NCBI RefSeq assembly: GCF_000621445.1
Contig: NZ_JHYI01000032.1
Span: forward strand, 1 to 54,979
Length of the DNA: 54,979 bases
DNA from: Alkalihalobacillus bogoriensis ATCC BAA-922
Lineage (GTDB): Bacteria > Bacillota > Bacilli > Bacillales > Bacillaceae_F
Direction of reading: 5' to 3'
Every line of letters begins with the position of its first letter. Position 1 is the first letter of the stretch. A model generated the notes under the pieces. It did not search any database. It saw only the letters and a list, made by a program, of their open reading frames with translations, and was not told the DNA's origin. The position numbers and the translations under genes are program-made. Below, in pieces: positions 33,367 to 40,809 of the stretch.

Positions 33367-33861
33367 ATGGACCAATCTATTGACATCATGTACGTGGCTT
33401 GTTCTTTATACGTCGTTTCCTTGCTATCAAATCGTGAGGAATACTTAACTCAAAAGGAAGAACTTGACGATCTAAAAACCAGAACGATAACAAGACTTCA
33501 CGAAAAACAATATGCAAAAAAGCTAGGTCTTTACTCGACTCCTCAACTTCCTGATATTGTCGTTCTATACAGTCTCGAAATTCCTCAAACAGACGAAATT
33601 TTCTACTTCTTTTTACCACATACAGACATAGAATTTCACACACTTCCAACACTTGATGATTATTTTAAAAATCCTAAACCTAAGTATATCCCGGCCCTTT
33701 ACTTCGCTATTGATTCCCTTAAAAAATTTCTTTCAATTACAGCTCCCAAACTAGTAAAAAAGAAGAAAACAAAAAAGGCACCAAAAGGTACCCAAAAATT
33801 AGACCGGTCGATTTTCGTGTCTTCATACTTAGATGGTCGTCCACTATACCAATCAAGATAA
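33367..33861 (+). CDS. Unrecognised cargo protein on the opposite strand to the phage genes
   Basis: 164 residues, ATG with GGGTGAT upstream and a good promoter before it. The N-terminal two-thirds are a mixed alpha/beta sequence (LPDIVVLYSLEIPQTDEIFY). The C-terminal third is very basic (LVKKKKTKKAPKGTQKL). No signal peptide, membrane segment or known motif. It faces away from the HNH gene and lies 242 bases upstream of the DUF3800 gene in the same orientation. A separate function or a part in the DUF3800 module are both possible; the leader of the DUF3800 gene has its own -10-like TATAAT, which favours separate transcription. Confidence 0.65.
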   Translation: MDQSIDIMYVACSLYVVSLLSNREEYLTQKEELDDLKTRTITRLHEKQYAKKLGLYSTPQLPDIVVLYSLEIPQTDEIFYFFLPHTDIEFHTLPTLDDYFKNPKPKYIPALYFAIDSLKKFLSITAPKLVKKKKTKKAPKGTQKLDRSIFVSSYLDGRPLYQSR

Positions 33862-34103
33862 AGCTCATTTAAGATATTCCTACATTTTATACATTATCAT
33901 ATCTACTACATGGCTTTTAATGGCTTTTCATGGCGTATTTTCTATTTTCTTAAAACCTTTATTGTATTGTATGTCAATAAGAGGATAAGATTTGGTAAGC
34001 CTGATGACTAACTTGAGAATATGATTAGTAATTTTCTCCCTGACTTTTTTAAATTATGATATAATTTGTAAATAATAGTTAATGTGGTCATGGGGGTTAT
34101 GTT
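33862..34103 (+). promoter_or_regulatory. Leader region of the DUF3800 gene
   Basis: 242 non-coding, AT-rich bases. Near 33910-33935 the unit ATGGCTTTT recurs with a ten-base period (two full copies and part of a third). TATAAT at 34060-34065 is a plausible -10, with no convincing -35 at 17 bases. GGGGG at 34092-34096 serves as ribosome-binding site for the TTG start at 34104. Confidence 0.4.
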
Positions 34104-34952
34104 TTGAGTCAAAGTAGGAGAGACGATAAGAAATTCATAATGTTTATAGATGAAACAGGAAAACCGAGTGGAAATAGTCCATTTACAGTTACGGGAGTAG
34201 TAATGGAATACAAATACTCTATAGATGGGCAAGGAAATAATTCAGCACTGAAAAGGAAATTGAATGCTTTTAAGAATGATTGCTTTGGAAAAACAGATAT
34301 TCATTTACATCTAAAACAAATTCTAACCGCTGAGTCTCCTTTTAGTAGAGAAGATGGTGTCTCAGTAAGGCAACTTCGTAATTTTTGGAGTAAGTTACCA
34401 AATTTTTTATCATCTCTTGAGTTCACAATAATTTCCGTGACAGTAGATAAAGACAAATTAAATCAGTATTACCTTACACCTAAAGATCCGTATGAAGTAG
34501 CCTTTGCTCATATATTAGAGGCTTTTTATTCACTTATTAGTTTGCATAATGCTACATCGGCCAGAATTGTACTTGAATCAAGAGATGATTATCAAAACCT
34601 ATTAGTACAAAAAGCATTTTTTGATATCTTTAATTCAGGCACAGTTCATCTAAATGTAATGGATAATAGTGATAAAATTAAAGGGTTTGTTTTTGCAGAT
34701 AAAAAAGACCCTAAATACCAAACTGGACTTGAAATTGCTGATTTAGTTTGTAATCCATTAAGTAGAGTACGTAGGGGATTAAAAGAGGTAAGCCCTAGAC
34801 ATGTTGAGTATGGTGACGATAACCCAATCTTCGTTGCTATTAAGGAAAAGATTTTTAACGGTAATCCATCTCATGACTTTAGAAACTGGGGTTTTAAAAA
34901 GGTTCCAATAGTAAAAAAAGTACGGCCTTGGCAAGATAATTTAGCAAATTAG
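34104..34952 (+). CDS. DUF3800 domain protein (putative nuclease-like effector)
   Basis: 282 residues from TTG at 34104; an ATG four bases upstream is out of frame and stops at once. The DUF3800 signature is clear: FIMFIDETGKPSG with D16 and E17, a strand-rich core, RIVLESRDDYQN (E158, D161) and GLEIADLVCNPLSR (D213). Spaced acidic residues on successive strands suggest an RNase H-like fold; that is inference. DUF3800 genes are common in phages and mobile elements, and structured RNAs have been reported beside them. Here a repeat array and an independent ncRNA gene begin within 65-145 bases of the stop. It lies on the plus strand inside a minus-strand prophage, so it is cargo. Confidence 0.88.
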   Translation: MSQSRRDDKKFIMFIDETGKPSGNSPFTVTGVVMEYKYSIDGQGNNSALKRKLNAFKNDCFGKTDIHLHLKQILTAESPFSREDGVSVRQLRNFWSKLPNFLSSLEFTIISVTVDKDKLNQYYLTPKDPYEVAFAHILEAFYSLISLHNATSARIVLESRDDYQNLLVQKAFFDIFNSGTVHLNVMDNSDKIKGFVFADKKDPKYQTGLEIADLVCNPLSRVRRGLKEVSPRHVEYGDDNPIFVAIKEKIFNGNPSHDFRNWGFKKVPIVKKVRPWQDNLAN

Positions 34953-35013
34953 GAATATTTTTGTTTCCGTTTATGTATACTAGCTGTAGGGTATATACCT
35001 ATGAGGGACAGTG

Positions 35014-35297
35014 GGGAATTGCATCGGCAGCTCGCCAAAACTGTTCCTCAATATTTTACTTGACATCGATTACTGCAAACGATATGATAGTTTCTATAGC
35101 TAGATTAAAGGGAACTACATTGGTAGCTCGCTAAAAACCTTATTTGTAGTGGGAATTACATTAGTAGCTCGCATTACTGATTTTTTTATTGATAACATTA
35201 TTAAATTATGATAATGTTTTATTGTAGGGAACTGCATTGGCAGATCGCTCACATTGATATCTATAGCTACATACGGGGAACTGAATTGTCAGATCGC
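35014..35297 (+). repeat. Five copies of a 22-nt hairpin element with covarying arms
   Basis: Copies at 35014-35035, 35110-35131, 35151-35172, 35227-35248 and 35276-35297, all on the plus strand. Consensus in parts: GGGAA, Y, T-R-M, loop ATYR, K-Y-A, G, MTCGC. The central arms pair in every copy: TGC with GCA (copies 1 and 4), TAC with GTA (2 and 3), TGA with TCA (5); the flanking Y pairs with G. Spacing between copies is irregular (96, 41, 76, 49). Conserved flanks plus compensatory change point to selection on an RNA fold. Confidence 0.85.
35060..35088 (+). promoter_or_regulatory. Consensus sigma-A promoter of the repeat RNA
   Basis: Perfect TTGACA (35060-35065), exactly 17 bases, then TATGAT (35083-35088), placed between repeat copies 1 and 2. 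Transcription would begin near 35095-35096. No coding frame of useful length follows, so the product should be RNA. Confidence 0.85.
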
Positions 35298-35337
35298 CGA
35301 CAAACGAGAGAGATCAGTATTTATACTGGTCTTTTTC
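35096..35337 (+). ncRNA. Predicted non-coding RNA with four hairpin repeats, adjacent to DUF3800
   Basis: A predicted transcript of about 242 nt bounded by a consensus promoter and a rho-independent terminator, with no significant open frame. It carries repeat copies 2-5, an AT-rich hairpin (AACATTAT 35194-35201 with ATAATGTT 35211-35218) between copies 3 and 4, and a direct repeat TCTATAGCTA shortly before copies 2 and 5. By position it is likely the RNA partner of the DUF3800 protein, possibly a guide, substrate or inhibitor of it. I could not compare it with the published DUF3800-associated RNA motifs. Expression and ends are predictions from sequence. Confidence 0.75.
35311..35337 (+). 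terminator. Rho-independent terminator of the repeat RNA
   Basis: GATCAGTAT and ATACTGGTC (one G-U pair) form a tight hairpin with a two-base loop, followed by TTTTT. It begins 14 bases past the last repeat copy. Confidence 0.8.
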
Positions 35338-35607
35338 TATACCCTAAGGGAGAGATCACTTAATGACTAGAATTTATTTGGTGATTAATTCGTTATTCTA
35401 ATAAACATCTTCGAACATATTAAATATTAATCCTAAATCAACAGTCGCGTTTCTCTAGTAAGACTTAAAAGCCCAAACCTACAAGCTCTTATTAATCTCC
35501 TTGTAGGTTTTGGCTTTTTTTATGATAAAATCAAATTGACATTTCACTTCAGGCAATCAACTTCCAAAGTTATAAACTCTAATATTCTGTTCCTATATAC
35601 CAAAGCA
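35338..35607. other. Non-coding junction between cargo island and replication module
   Basis: 270 bases with no gene longer than 12 codons. The only clear element is the bidirectional terminator at 35471-35522. The rest is AT-rich and unassigned. Confidence 0.5.
35471..35522. terminator. Bidirectional terminator
   Basis: A long stem built on CCTACAAG and CTTGTAGG with flanking GCC/GGC pairs. It is followed by TTTTTTT on the plus strand and by TTTT on the minus strand. It separates the plus-strand DUF3800/ncRNA island from the minus-strand DUF1492 gene whose transcript ends here. Confidence 0.75.
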
Positions 35608-36075
35608 TCATGTGAAATCGGCTATGGTATTTGCTAATAGTGAATTTGCCTCTTTCAAAGCTTTACTGTGCAATCGATAAATCCAACGTAAATCATATCC
35701 CATACTTGCGGCAACCTCTTCCCATGTGCTACCTCCAAGGTAACGGAGTTCAAGTAGTAATTTGTAGGAAGGATTTTCAATTTCAGCAACAAACTCTTTT
35801 AATTCCTGCTTTAAAGCTACTAACCTATCGATATCAGCATCAATTTCTTGTTCCAGATTCATCAACTTAACAAGTGTATTTTCCATTGGAGAGCGCTGCT
35901 TAGATCCTTGAACTGGGTCAGACTGAATAACCGATGTTACTTTTAGAGCCTGATTTCTTAGCACTGCTACTTGCTCTAATTTACAATTAATTAACTGGTC
36001 AAGGGTAAAAGCCTGAGATAAGTATTCTTTTGCGTTCACGGTAATTTCCCCCTGTCTTGTAGCCAAACTAGTCAT
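35608..36075 (-). CDS. DUF1492 / RinA-like phage transcriptional regulator
   Basis: About 155 residues from the ATG at 36075 (GGGGGAG eight bases upstream). The helical middle (QLINCKLEQVAVLRNQALKV ... LMNLEQEIDADIDRLVALKQ) and a C-terminal sigma-70 region-4-like HTH (LLLELRYLGGSTWEEVAASM, then GYDLRWIYRLHSKALKE) match DUF1492 proteins, which activate late gene expression in Gram-positive phages. It is the last gene of the replication block, as usual for late regulators. Confidence 0.82.
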   Translation of the reverse strand: MTSLATRQGEITVNAKEYLSQAFTLDQLINCKLEQVAVLRNQALKVTSVIQSDPVQGSKQRSPMENTLVKLMNLEQEIDADIDRLVALKQELKEFVAEIENPSYKLLLELRYLGGSTWEEVAASMGYDLRWIYRLHSKALKEANSLLANTIADFT

Positions 36076-36077
36076 GA

Positions 36078-36326
36078 TCAAAGCTCCCCCACTCCATTCA
36101 ACTGTTTTTCGTTATCTAAATTGTACATATCAATAATTTCATTCAGAATATTAGCATCCAGAGATTGTATATGCTCAAAAGCTTTTAGCCTGTCCATTTG
36201 CAATTGGGGTTTCGTTTTAAAGAAGATGCAACCAACTCCTTCACACTGTTTCACCCTTAGAACCTTGCACTTGCCATTCTTGTATGCGAAACAGTCCTGT
36301 TCCTTCACTTCAATCATATTGTCCAT
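36078..36326 (-). CDS. Small cysteine-containing phage protein
   Basis: 82 residues, ATG preceded by GGGAGGTTACTCCTC. The N-terminal half has four cysteines (QDCFAYKNGKCKVLRVKQCEG with GCIFF), a possible small metal site. The C-terminal half is helical. The gene overlaps the end of the helicase gene by 17 bases and ends at the next start. A common small partner in this replication module; function unknown. Confidence 0.65.
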   Translation of the reverse strand: MDNMIEVKEQDCFAYKNGKCKVLRVKQCEGVGCIFFKTKPQLQMDRLKAFEHIQSLDANILNEIIDMYNLDNEKQLNGVGEL

Positions 36327-37698
36327 GAGGAGTAACCTCCCTGTATTTAATTATTCTGGCCTTTACTGCTTCAATGAGAGCAGCTTGGCTCGTGTCTTTA
36401 TCCTCTAATGCTTTCATCACTCGTTCGTCAATCGTATCTTTAGCAACAATGTGATGAATCACGACCGTTTGCTTTTGTCCCTGTCGCCAAAGTCTAGCAT
36501 TTGCTTGCTGGTAAAGTTCAAGACTCCAAGTAAGGCCAAACCAGACAATGATATTTCCACCCGTTTGAAGATTCAGGCCATGACCAACAGAAGCAGGGTG
36601 TGCTAATAGAACTTGAACCTTCCCTTGATTCCATTCCTTGATGTCTTTGTCTGATTGAAGGATCCTTGGATTTAGCTTTTTCAAGTGATGTAGGAGCCTG
36701 TCCTTATCATGCTGATAACCATAAAACACAAGTACCGGTTTTCCATTAGCTGCTTCAACCAACTCATCCAAGGCTTTTAATTTTTCATCGTGAATGTGTT
36801 TCACTTCTCCATCTTCATCGTAAACAGCACCGTTGGCCACTTGTAATAGCTTGTTAGCAAGCACTGCTGCTGAACCTGCCATGACATCGGCTTCTTCAAT
36901 CGACAAGATCAATTCTTTTTCTAATCGGTCATATTGCTCTCTTGCCTTTTTAGGCAATTCTATAGGTATAACATTGTCCATTCGTTCAGGTAACTCGAGG
37001 TAATCTTTGGCCTTCATACTTACGCAGATATCAGAGAGCTTTTCATGAATACTGTCTTCTGCTCCTTCTTTTAGCTTCCAAGTGTAGACAATCATTTGAT
37101 TTCGTTTATCTGGTAAAAAGTACTTTTCTCTGTATCCAGTGACTGTTTTACACAACCGTTCTCCACCATCAAGTAAATAAATCTGTGGCCACAAATCAAT
37201 CAGACCGTTTGGTGCTGGAGTTCCTGTTAGTCCGACCAACCTCTTTATAAAAGGCCTCACTTTTTTTAATGATTTAAATCGCTGAGCCTTTGATGATTTA
37301 AAGCTTGATAACTCATCAATGACCACCATGTCAAAAGGCCAATCTGACTGACACCAATCAACAAGCCATGTGACATTTTCCCTGTTAATGATGTAGATAT
37401 CAGCTCTTTTGTATAAAGCTGTTACTCGTTGTTTTTCACTTCCAAGCACTTTTGAAATTCGCAGGTGCTTCAGATGGTCCCATTTTTCAACTTCTTCTTC
37501 CCAAGTGGTACTCGCTACTCGCAATGGGGCAATTACTAATACTTTTGCAACATCGAAGTAATCGTACATTAATTCTAAAATCGCAGTCAGAGTTGCCACC
37601 GACTTCCCCATTCCCATTTCAAGAAAAAGAGCTGACTTTTCTTTATCGATAATCCACTGTGTGGCATACGCTTGATAATGATGTGGTTTATAAATCAA
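36310..37698 (-). CDS. SNF2-like DEAD/DEAH helicase
   Basis: 462 residues. Motif I LEMGMGKSVATL (about 26-37), motif II VVIDELSSFKSSKAQRFK, motif III LTGTPAPNG, and a C-terminal helicase domain with VGHGLNLQTGG and QANARLWRQGQ. This SNF2-type helicase is a fixed member of the Firmicute prophage module with VRR-NUC and VapE-type primase genes. It probably remodels or unwinds DNA at replication forks. It overlaps both neighbours by a few bases. Confidence 0.9.
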   Translation of the reverse strand: MIYKPHHYQAYATQWIIDKEKSALFLEMGMGKSVATLTAILELMYDYFDVAKVLVIAPLRVASTTWEEEVEKWDHLKHLRISKVLGSEKQRVTALYKRADIYIINRENVTWLVDWCQSDWPFDMVVIDELSSFKSSKAQRFKSLKKVRPFIKRLVGLTGTPAPNGLIDLWPQIYLLDGGERLCKTVTGYREKYFLPDKRNQMIVYTWKLKEGAEDSIHEKLSDICVSMKAKDYLELPERMDNVIPIELPKKAREQYDRLEKELILSIEEADVMAGSAAVLANKLLQVANGAVYDEDGEVKHIHDEKLKALDELVEAANGKPVLVFYGYQHDKDRLLHHLKKLNPRILQSDKDIKEWNQGKVQVLLAHPASVGHGLNLQTGGNIIVWFGLTWSLELYQQANARLWRQGQKQTVVIHHIVAKDTIDERVMKALEDKDTSQAALIEAVKARIIKYREVTPHGQYD

Positions 37699-37973
37699 GT
37701 GACCATCTCCTCTAGCATTCGATCGACAGCTTCATAACTATCAATCTTATAAACTTTAAATCCTAGTTTCTCCAATTGTTTTTTCCGTTTCTGTTGTAAC
37801 AATCGTAGCTTTTTTGCTGGTGCCTTTAATTCAGCAAAGGCAATCTTTGAACCATTAAAAAGTACCAACCTGTCAGGCACACCAGCGAACCCAAGAGAAA
37901 CAAACTTTATTGCCAGCCCGCCATGTTCCTTTACTTTCTTATTTAGCCTTTGCTCGATCCTAGCTTCATTCAT
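37695..37973 (-). CDS. VRR-NUC domain nuclease
   Basis: 92 residues. The VRR-NUC core is visible: GGLAIKFVSLGFAGVPDRLV, then AFAELKAPAKKLRLLQQKR, with the D (VPDR) and ExK (ELK) metal-site residues of the PD-(D/E)XK fold. Phage VRR-NUC proteins act as structure-specific nucleases in replication or recombination. Start ATG has GGGGTGACTGATC. The stop overlaps the helicase start by four bases. Confidence 0.88.
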   Translation of the reverse strand: MNEARIEQRLNKKVKEHGGLAIKFVSLGFAGVPDRLVLFNGSKIAFAELKAPAKKLRLLQQKRKKQLEKLGFKVYKIDSYEAVDRMLEEMVT

Positions 37974-38217
37974 GATCAGTCACCCCTGAAAATAAAGGTA
38001 TACACTTCAATCCCAGTGTTCATGCGGTCCCTAGCAATTTGTATGCTCTGTATACTTTTTTTAAGTGGACTTATACTTATATGTGTATTAGAGGGTATAG
38101 GGTGTATATATTACTCTCTATTACTCCTATTTTCTTTTTTATATAGAAGAAGGTATACAAAGTATATATAGTATAAAGACTAATAGTCACAAGGGTTTGG
38201 TCAACCACTTTTAAAGT
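37974..38217. promoter_or_regulatory. AT-rich gap with recurring GTATAC sites
   Basis: 244 bases without a gene between the primase and VRR-NUC genes. The palindrome GTATAC occurs at 37998-38003, 38050-38055 and 38153-38158, and again at 38224-38229 just inside the primase 3' end, among many TATA-rich words. This could be an operator set or part of a replication origin; the function is unknown. Confidence 0.35.
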
Positions 38218-40629
38218 TTACAAGTATACATGTTCACGTCTAAAACCTTTTTGCATGCCATACGTTTTATCGAACCTCACCGAACTCACTCTTTTCCAGC
38301 CGGTGGTGTTCTGGATGATCATATTAATTTCTTTAGCATCATATCTCGTCATCATCGACACATCTTTTTGGAAAAGTTCCTCCCACACCATTTGAGCACA
38401 CACTTTGTTGAGCTTCATAGTCTTCTCGGTTTCGTCATTTGGTTGGTCCATATGCAAATATGTTCGTCTGGTACCAATATCTAGCTCATACCAGTTGATA
38501 GGCACCGGAGTTTCAAGGTAACTTCTAATGCTCTCCGTAATTGGATTTTCCTGCGTATGGGCTGCTTGAAGTTCTCCTGCTTTCTCTTCGATTTCTTTGC
38601 TTAAAGCCAAGGTCTCTCCCTTTTCATACAGGACCTTTGCCTCCGCCCATATTTGATCCACTTCCTCTTCCGTTAAATCGTCCCACATGTTTTTAGTTCC
38701 TCCACCGTTTACTACGATTGGTAAGAAACGTCGATTTCCTGTTGGGTCATTTAAGAAGTCGTAATCATTTGTCGTTCCAAAAAACACGCACTGCCGCTTA
38801 AATGTTTCATTATGTCTACCATAAGCAACTCGAAAGGTATCCTCAGATTTTGATATAAAATGCTTAACTGCTTCTACATCTACTTTCTTTGTTGCCGTTA
38901 GTTCTGCCATCTCCAAAATCCAAGCCCCTTGAAGCTGCTCATAGGCTTCTTTGCCCTTGACGGTAATCAAGGAGTCCGAGTGCCATTCCTTGCCTAGGAG
39001 CTTAATAATGTAACTTTTTCCAACGCCTTGAGGACCAACAAGAACAACACAGTAATCAAACTTTGCACCTGGACGATAAATTCTTGTAACAGCTGCCACT
39101 AAGATAATTCGGGTAAATGCTCTTACACAGTCGTTATCTTCCGCTCCAAGGTAATCGATCATGATTGTTTCTATTCGCTCTTTTCCGTCCCATTCCAGAC
39201 CATCTAAATACTCTTTGATTGGGTGAAACGCATATTTCACCGCTACTTCACTCCACGCATCCCCAATAATTCCAGCTCCCTTAATTCCATAAACAGAGTA
39301 AAGATAATTTCTTAAGCTGGCATCATCGGTGTCCGACCAATATTCTCCTCTATCTATACTCCGCCAAGGTAAGTCATCTTTGATAACCACTCGATGCACA
39401 AAGTCATTTAAAGCAAGTCGGATTTTCAATGCTGGGTCATTTTCAAGAATAAGGATGACATTAGGTGCACTCGAGACGATGTTGCCTTTTTGATCTCTTG
39501 TTAAATCTGTTAACCAATCCATCTCTTCTTCTTCAAAATCTGCAGCTGCAAGGTTTAACTGTTCTTTCCCAAGTGTCAATTTCACCTGCTTGTCCTTCAA
39601 CGCTTCTTCAACCATTGCTTTATAAGATGGTAGTCGATTGATAGGCGTCCCTTCCTTGACTGTTTCATCTAGGTCACCAAATAGATGTATACGAACCAAG
39701 TCAAAGGCATTACAAAGCTTCCCGCCAATTGGATCTGTTGAATGATGAGAATAAGCAAAGTCACCATACTCATAAACCACTAACCCACCAGCAGTCGAAC
39801 CAGCTGAATACGTGTAACGATTGGGGCCATCACAAGTGCTATATACATCACTTAAGTACTTCTCTATCACATCGGTAACAGAGTATGTCCGACAGAAAGC
39901 ACCTACAACTCCGTCTTTTGCTTTAGGATCCCCTTGCTTATCTGCCAGCTTCTTTCGATCTTGAACGGTTCTTGAGCTTTCCGGCCAGTAGGATGAATCC
40001 TGCCAATTCGGATACCTCGCCAACACAGCATCTGGGTCAATCCAAGGCTCGTCCAACACTTTAAAAACAAACTCACCATCTGATGGTGTTGAAGGCCAGT
40101 ACATTAATCGATGGACTTGATAAGTCGTATCATCGAAAAAATCAATGCCAAGGTCAGCAGCAATTCTTCTAGCAATAGGCACATATTCATCTGCGGTAAC
40201 CGGTCTTGATAGGGGAATCACTAATCGTAGCCTCGGACTTTTGGAATGATGTTTATGTGTGGAGTAGATGGCACATCCGTGGCCAAACATTGTCTCCACA
40301 GATGCCCATAAATCTCCTTTCACATAGTCAGCATCAAGGGTGACGAGCTGACGCCATACAACGCTATCATGCTTTCTTCTGCCCCCCTTTAATGTTCCAC
40401 CGACAAAACCACCTACATCTTTAATCTCGTCTTGCTTTGATTTGGAGAGCTTTTTGTACTCTTCATATGTTTCATGGGTTCTAACAGTATTGCTTAATTT
40501 CTGAACAACTTCAGACCAAAGCATTTCACGATTTTTCCAGTTTAGTTCTTTACGATTTCTTCCGATTGAAATCGTGAGGTTTCCATCATGTTTTAAACTT
40601 CGCTTTCTTTTTTCACTGGGCTCTTTCAC
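38218..40629 (-). CDS. VapE-type phage primase/helicase
   Basis: 803 residues. The N-terminal third is a primase-polymerase-like region (LVTLDADYVKGDLW, HHSKSPRLRLVIPLSRPVTA, and DDTTYQVHRLMYWPS). The C-terminal half is a VapE/SF3-like ATPase with GPQGVGKSYIIKLLG near 530, EMAELTATKK, and a FFGTTNDYDFLNDPTGNRRF segment. It likely primes and unwinds the phage origin. The GTG start overlaps the stop of the preceding small gene (GTGA). Length and neighbours fit the usual Firmicute prophage replication module. Confidence 0.9.
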   Translation of the reverse strand: MKEPSEKRKRSLKHDGNLTISIGRNRKELNWKNREMLWSEVVQKLSNTVRTHETYEEYKKLSKSKQDEIKDVGGFVGGTLKGGRRKHDSVVWRQLVTLDADYVKGDLWASVETMFGHGCAIYSTHKHHSKSPRLRLVIPLSRPVTADEYVPIARRIAADLGIDFFDDTTYQVHRLMYWPSTPSDGEFVFKVLDEPWIDPDAVLARYPNWQDSSYWPESSRTVQDRKKLADKQGDPKAKDGVVGAFCRTYSVTDVIEKYLSDVYSTCDGPNRYTYSAGSTAGGLVVYEYGDFAYSHHSTDPIGGKLCNAFDLVRIHLFGDLDETVKEGTPINRLPSYKAMVEEALKDKQVKLTLGKEQLNLAAADFEEEEMDWLTDLTRDQKGNIVSSAPNVILILENDPALKIRLALNDFVHRVVIKDDLPWRSIDRGEYWSDTDDASLRNYLYSVYGIKGAGIIGDAWSEVAVKYAFHPIKEYLDGLEWDGKERIETIMIDYLGAEDNDCVRAFTRIILVAAVTRIYRPGAKFDYCVVLVGPQGVGKSYIIKLLGKEWHSDSLITVKGKEAYEQLQGAWILEMAELTATKKVDVEAVKHFISKSEDTFRVAYGRHNETFKRQCVFFGTTNDYDFLNDPTGNRRFLPIVVNGGGTKNMWDDLTEEEVDQIWAEAKVLYEKGETLALSKEIEEKAGELQAAHTQENPITESIRSYLETPVPINWYELDIGTRRTYLHMDQPNDETEKTMKLNKVCAQMVWEELFQKDVSMMTRYDAKEINMIIQNTTGWKRVSSVRFDKTYGMQKGFRREHVYL

Positions 40630-40793
40630 TTCGATTCAACCCTCCTACGTAACACAGTACCTAGGCCCTTTTTGGCTCCCTCCAGATTACCGGAAAGAGC
40701 CTGACCTTTTATTGTTTTAATTGTCTGTTTTGGCAGTACATCCTTGTACCGTTTTAGTTCCATTACAAATTTCATAGTGTCAATGTCAGTCAT
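40626..40793 (-). CDS. Small protein between antirepressor and primase
   Basis: A 55-residue frame from ATG at 40793 to TGA at 40626, with GGGGAAG nine bases upstream. It reads MTDIDTMKFVMELKRYKDVL, then PKQTIKTIKGQALSGNLEGA and a basic tail. Its stop overlaps the GTG start of the primase, indicating coupled translation. Small proteins of this form accompany this primase in many Firmicute prophages. Function unknown; likely helical. Confidence 0.75.
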   Translation of the reverse strand: MTDIDTMKFVMELKRYKDVLPKQTIKTIKGQALSGNLEGAKKGLGTVLRRRVESK

Positions 40794-40809
40794 ACTCGAC
40801 ACTTCCCCA

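Noticed and set aside
35014-35297. CRISPR array
   Set aside because: Repeats are only 22 nt, differ at several positions with compensatory changes, and gaps between them are irregular (19 to 74 nt). No cas genes are nearby.
35363-35401. 12-codon frame with a good ribosome-binding site (AAGGGAGAG) after the ncRNA terminator
   Set aside because: Too short to support as a gene without expression data.
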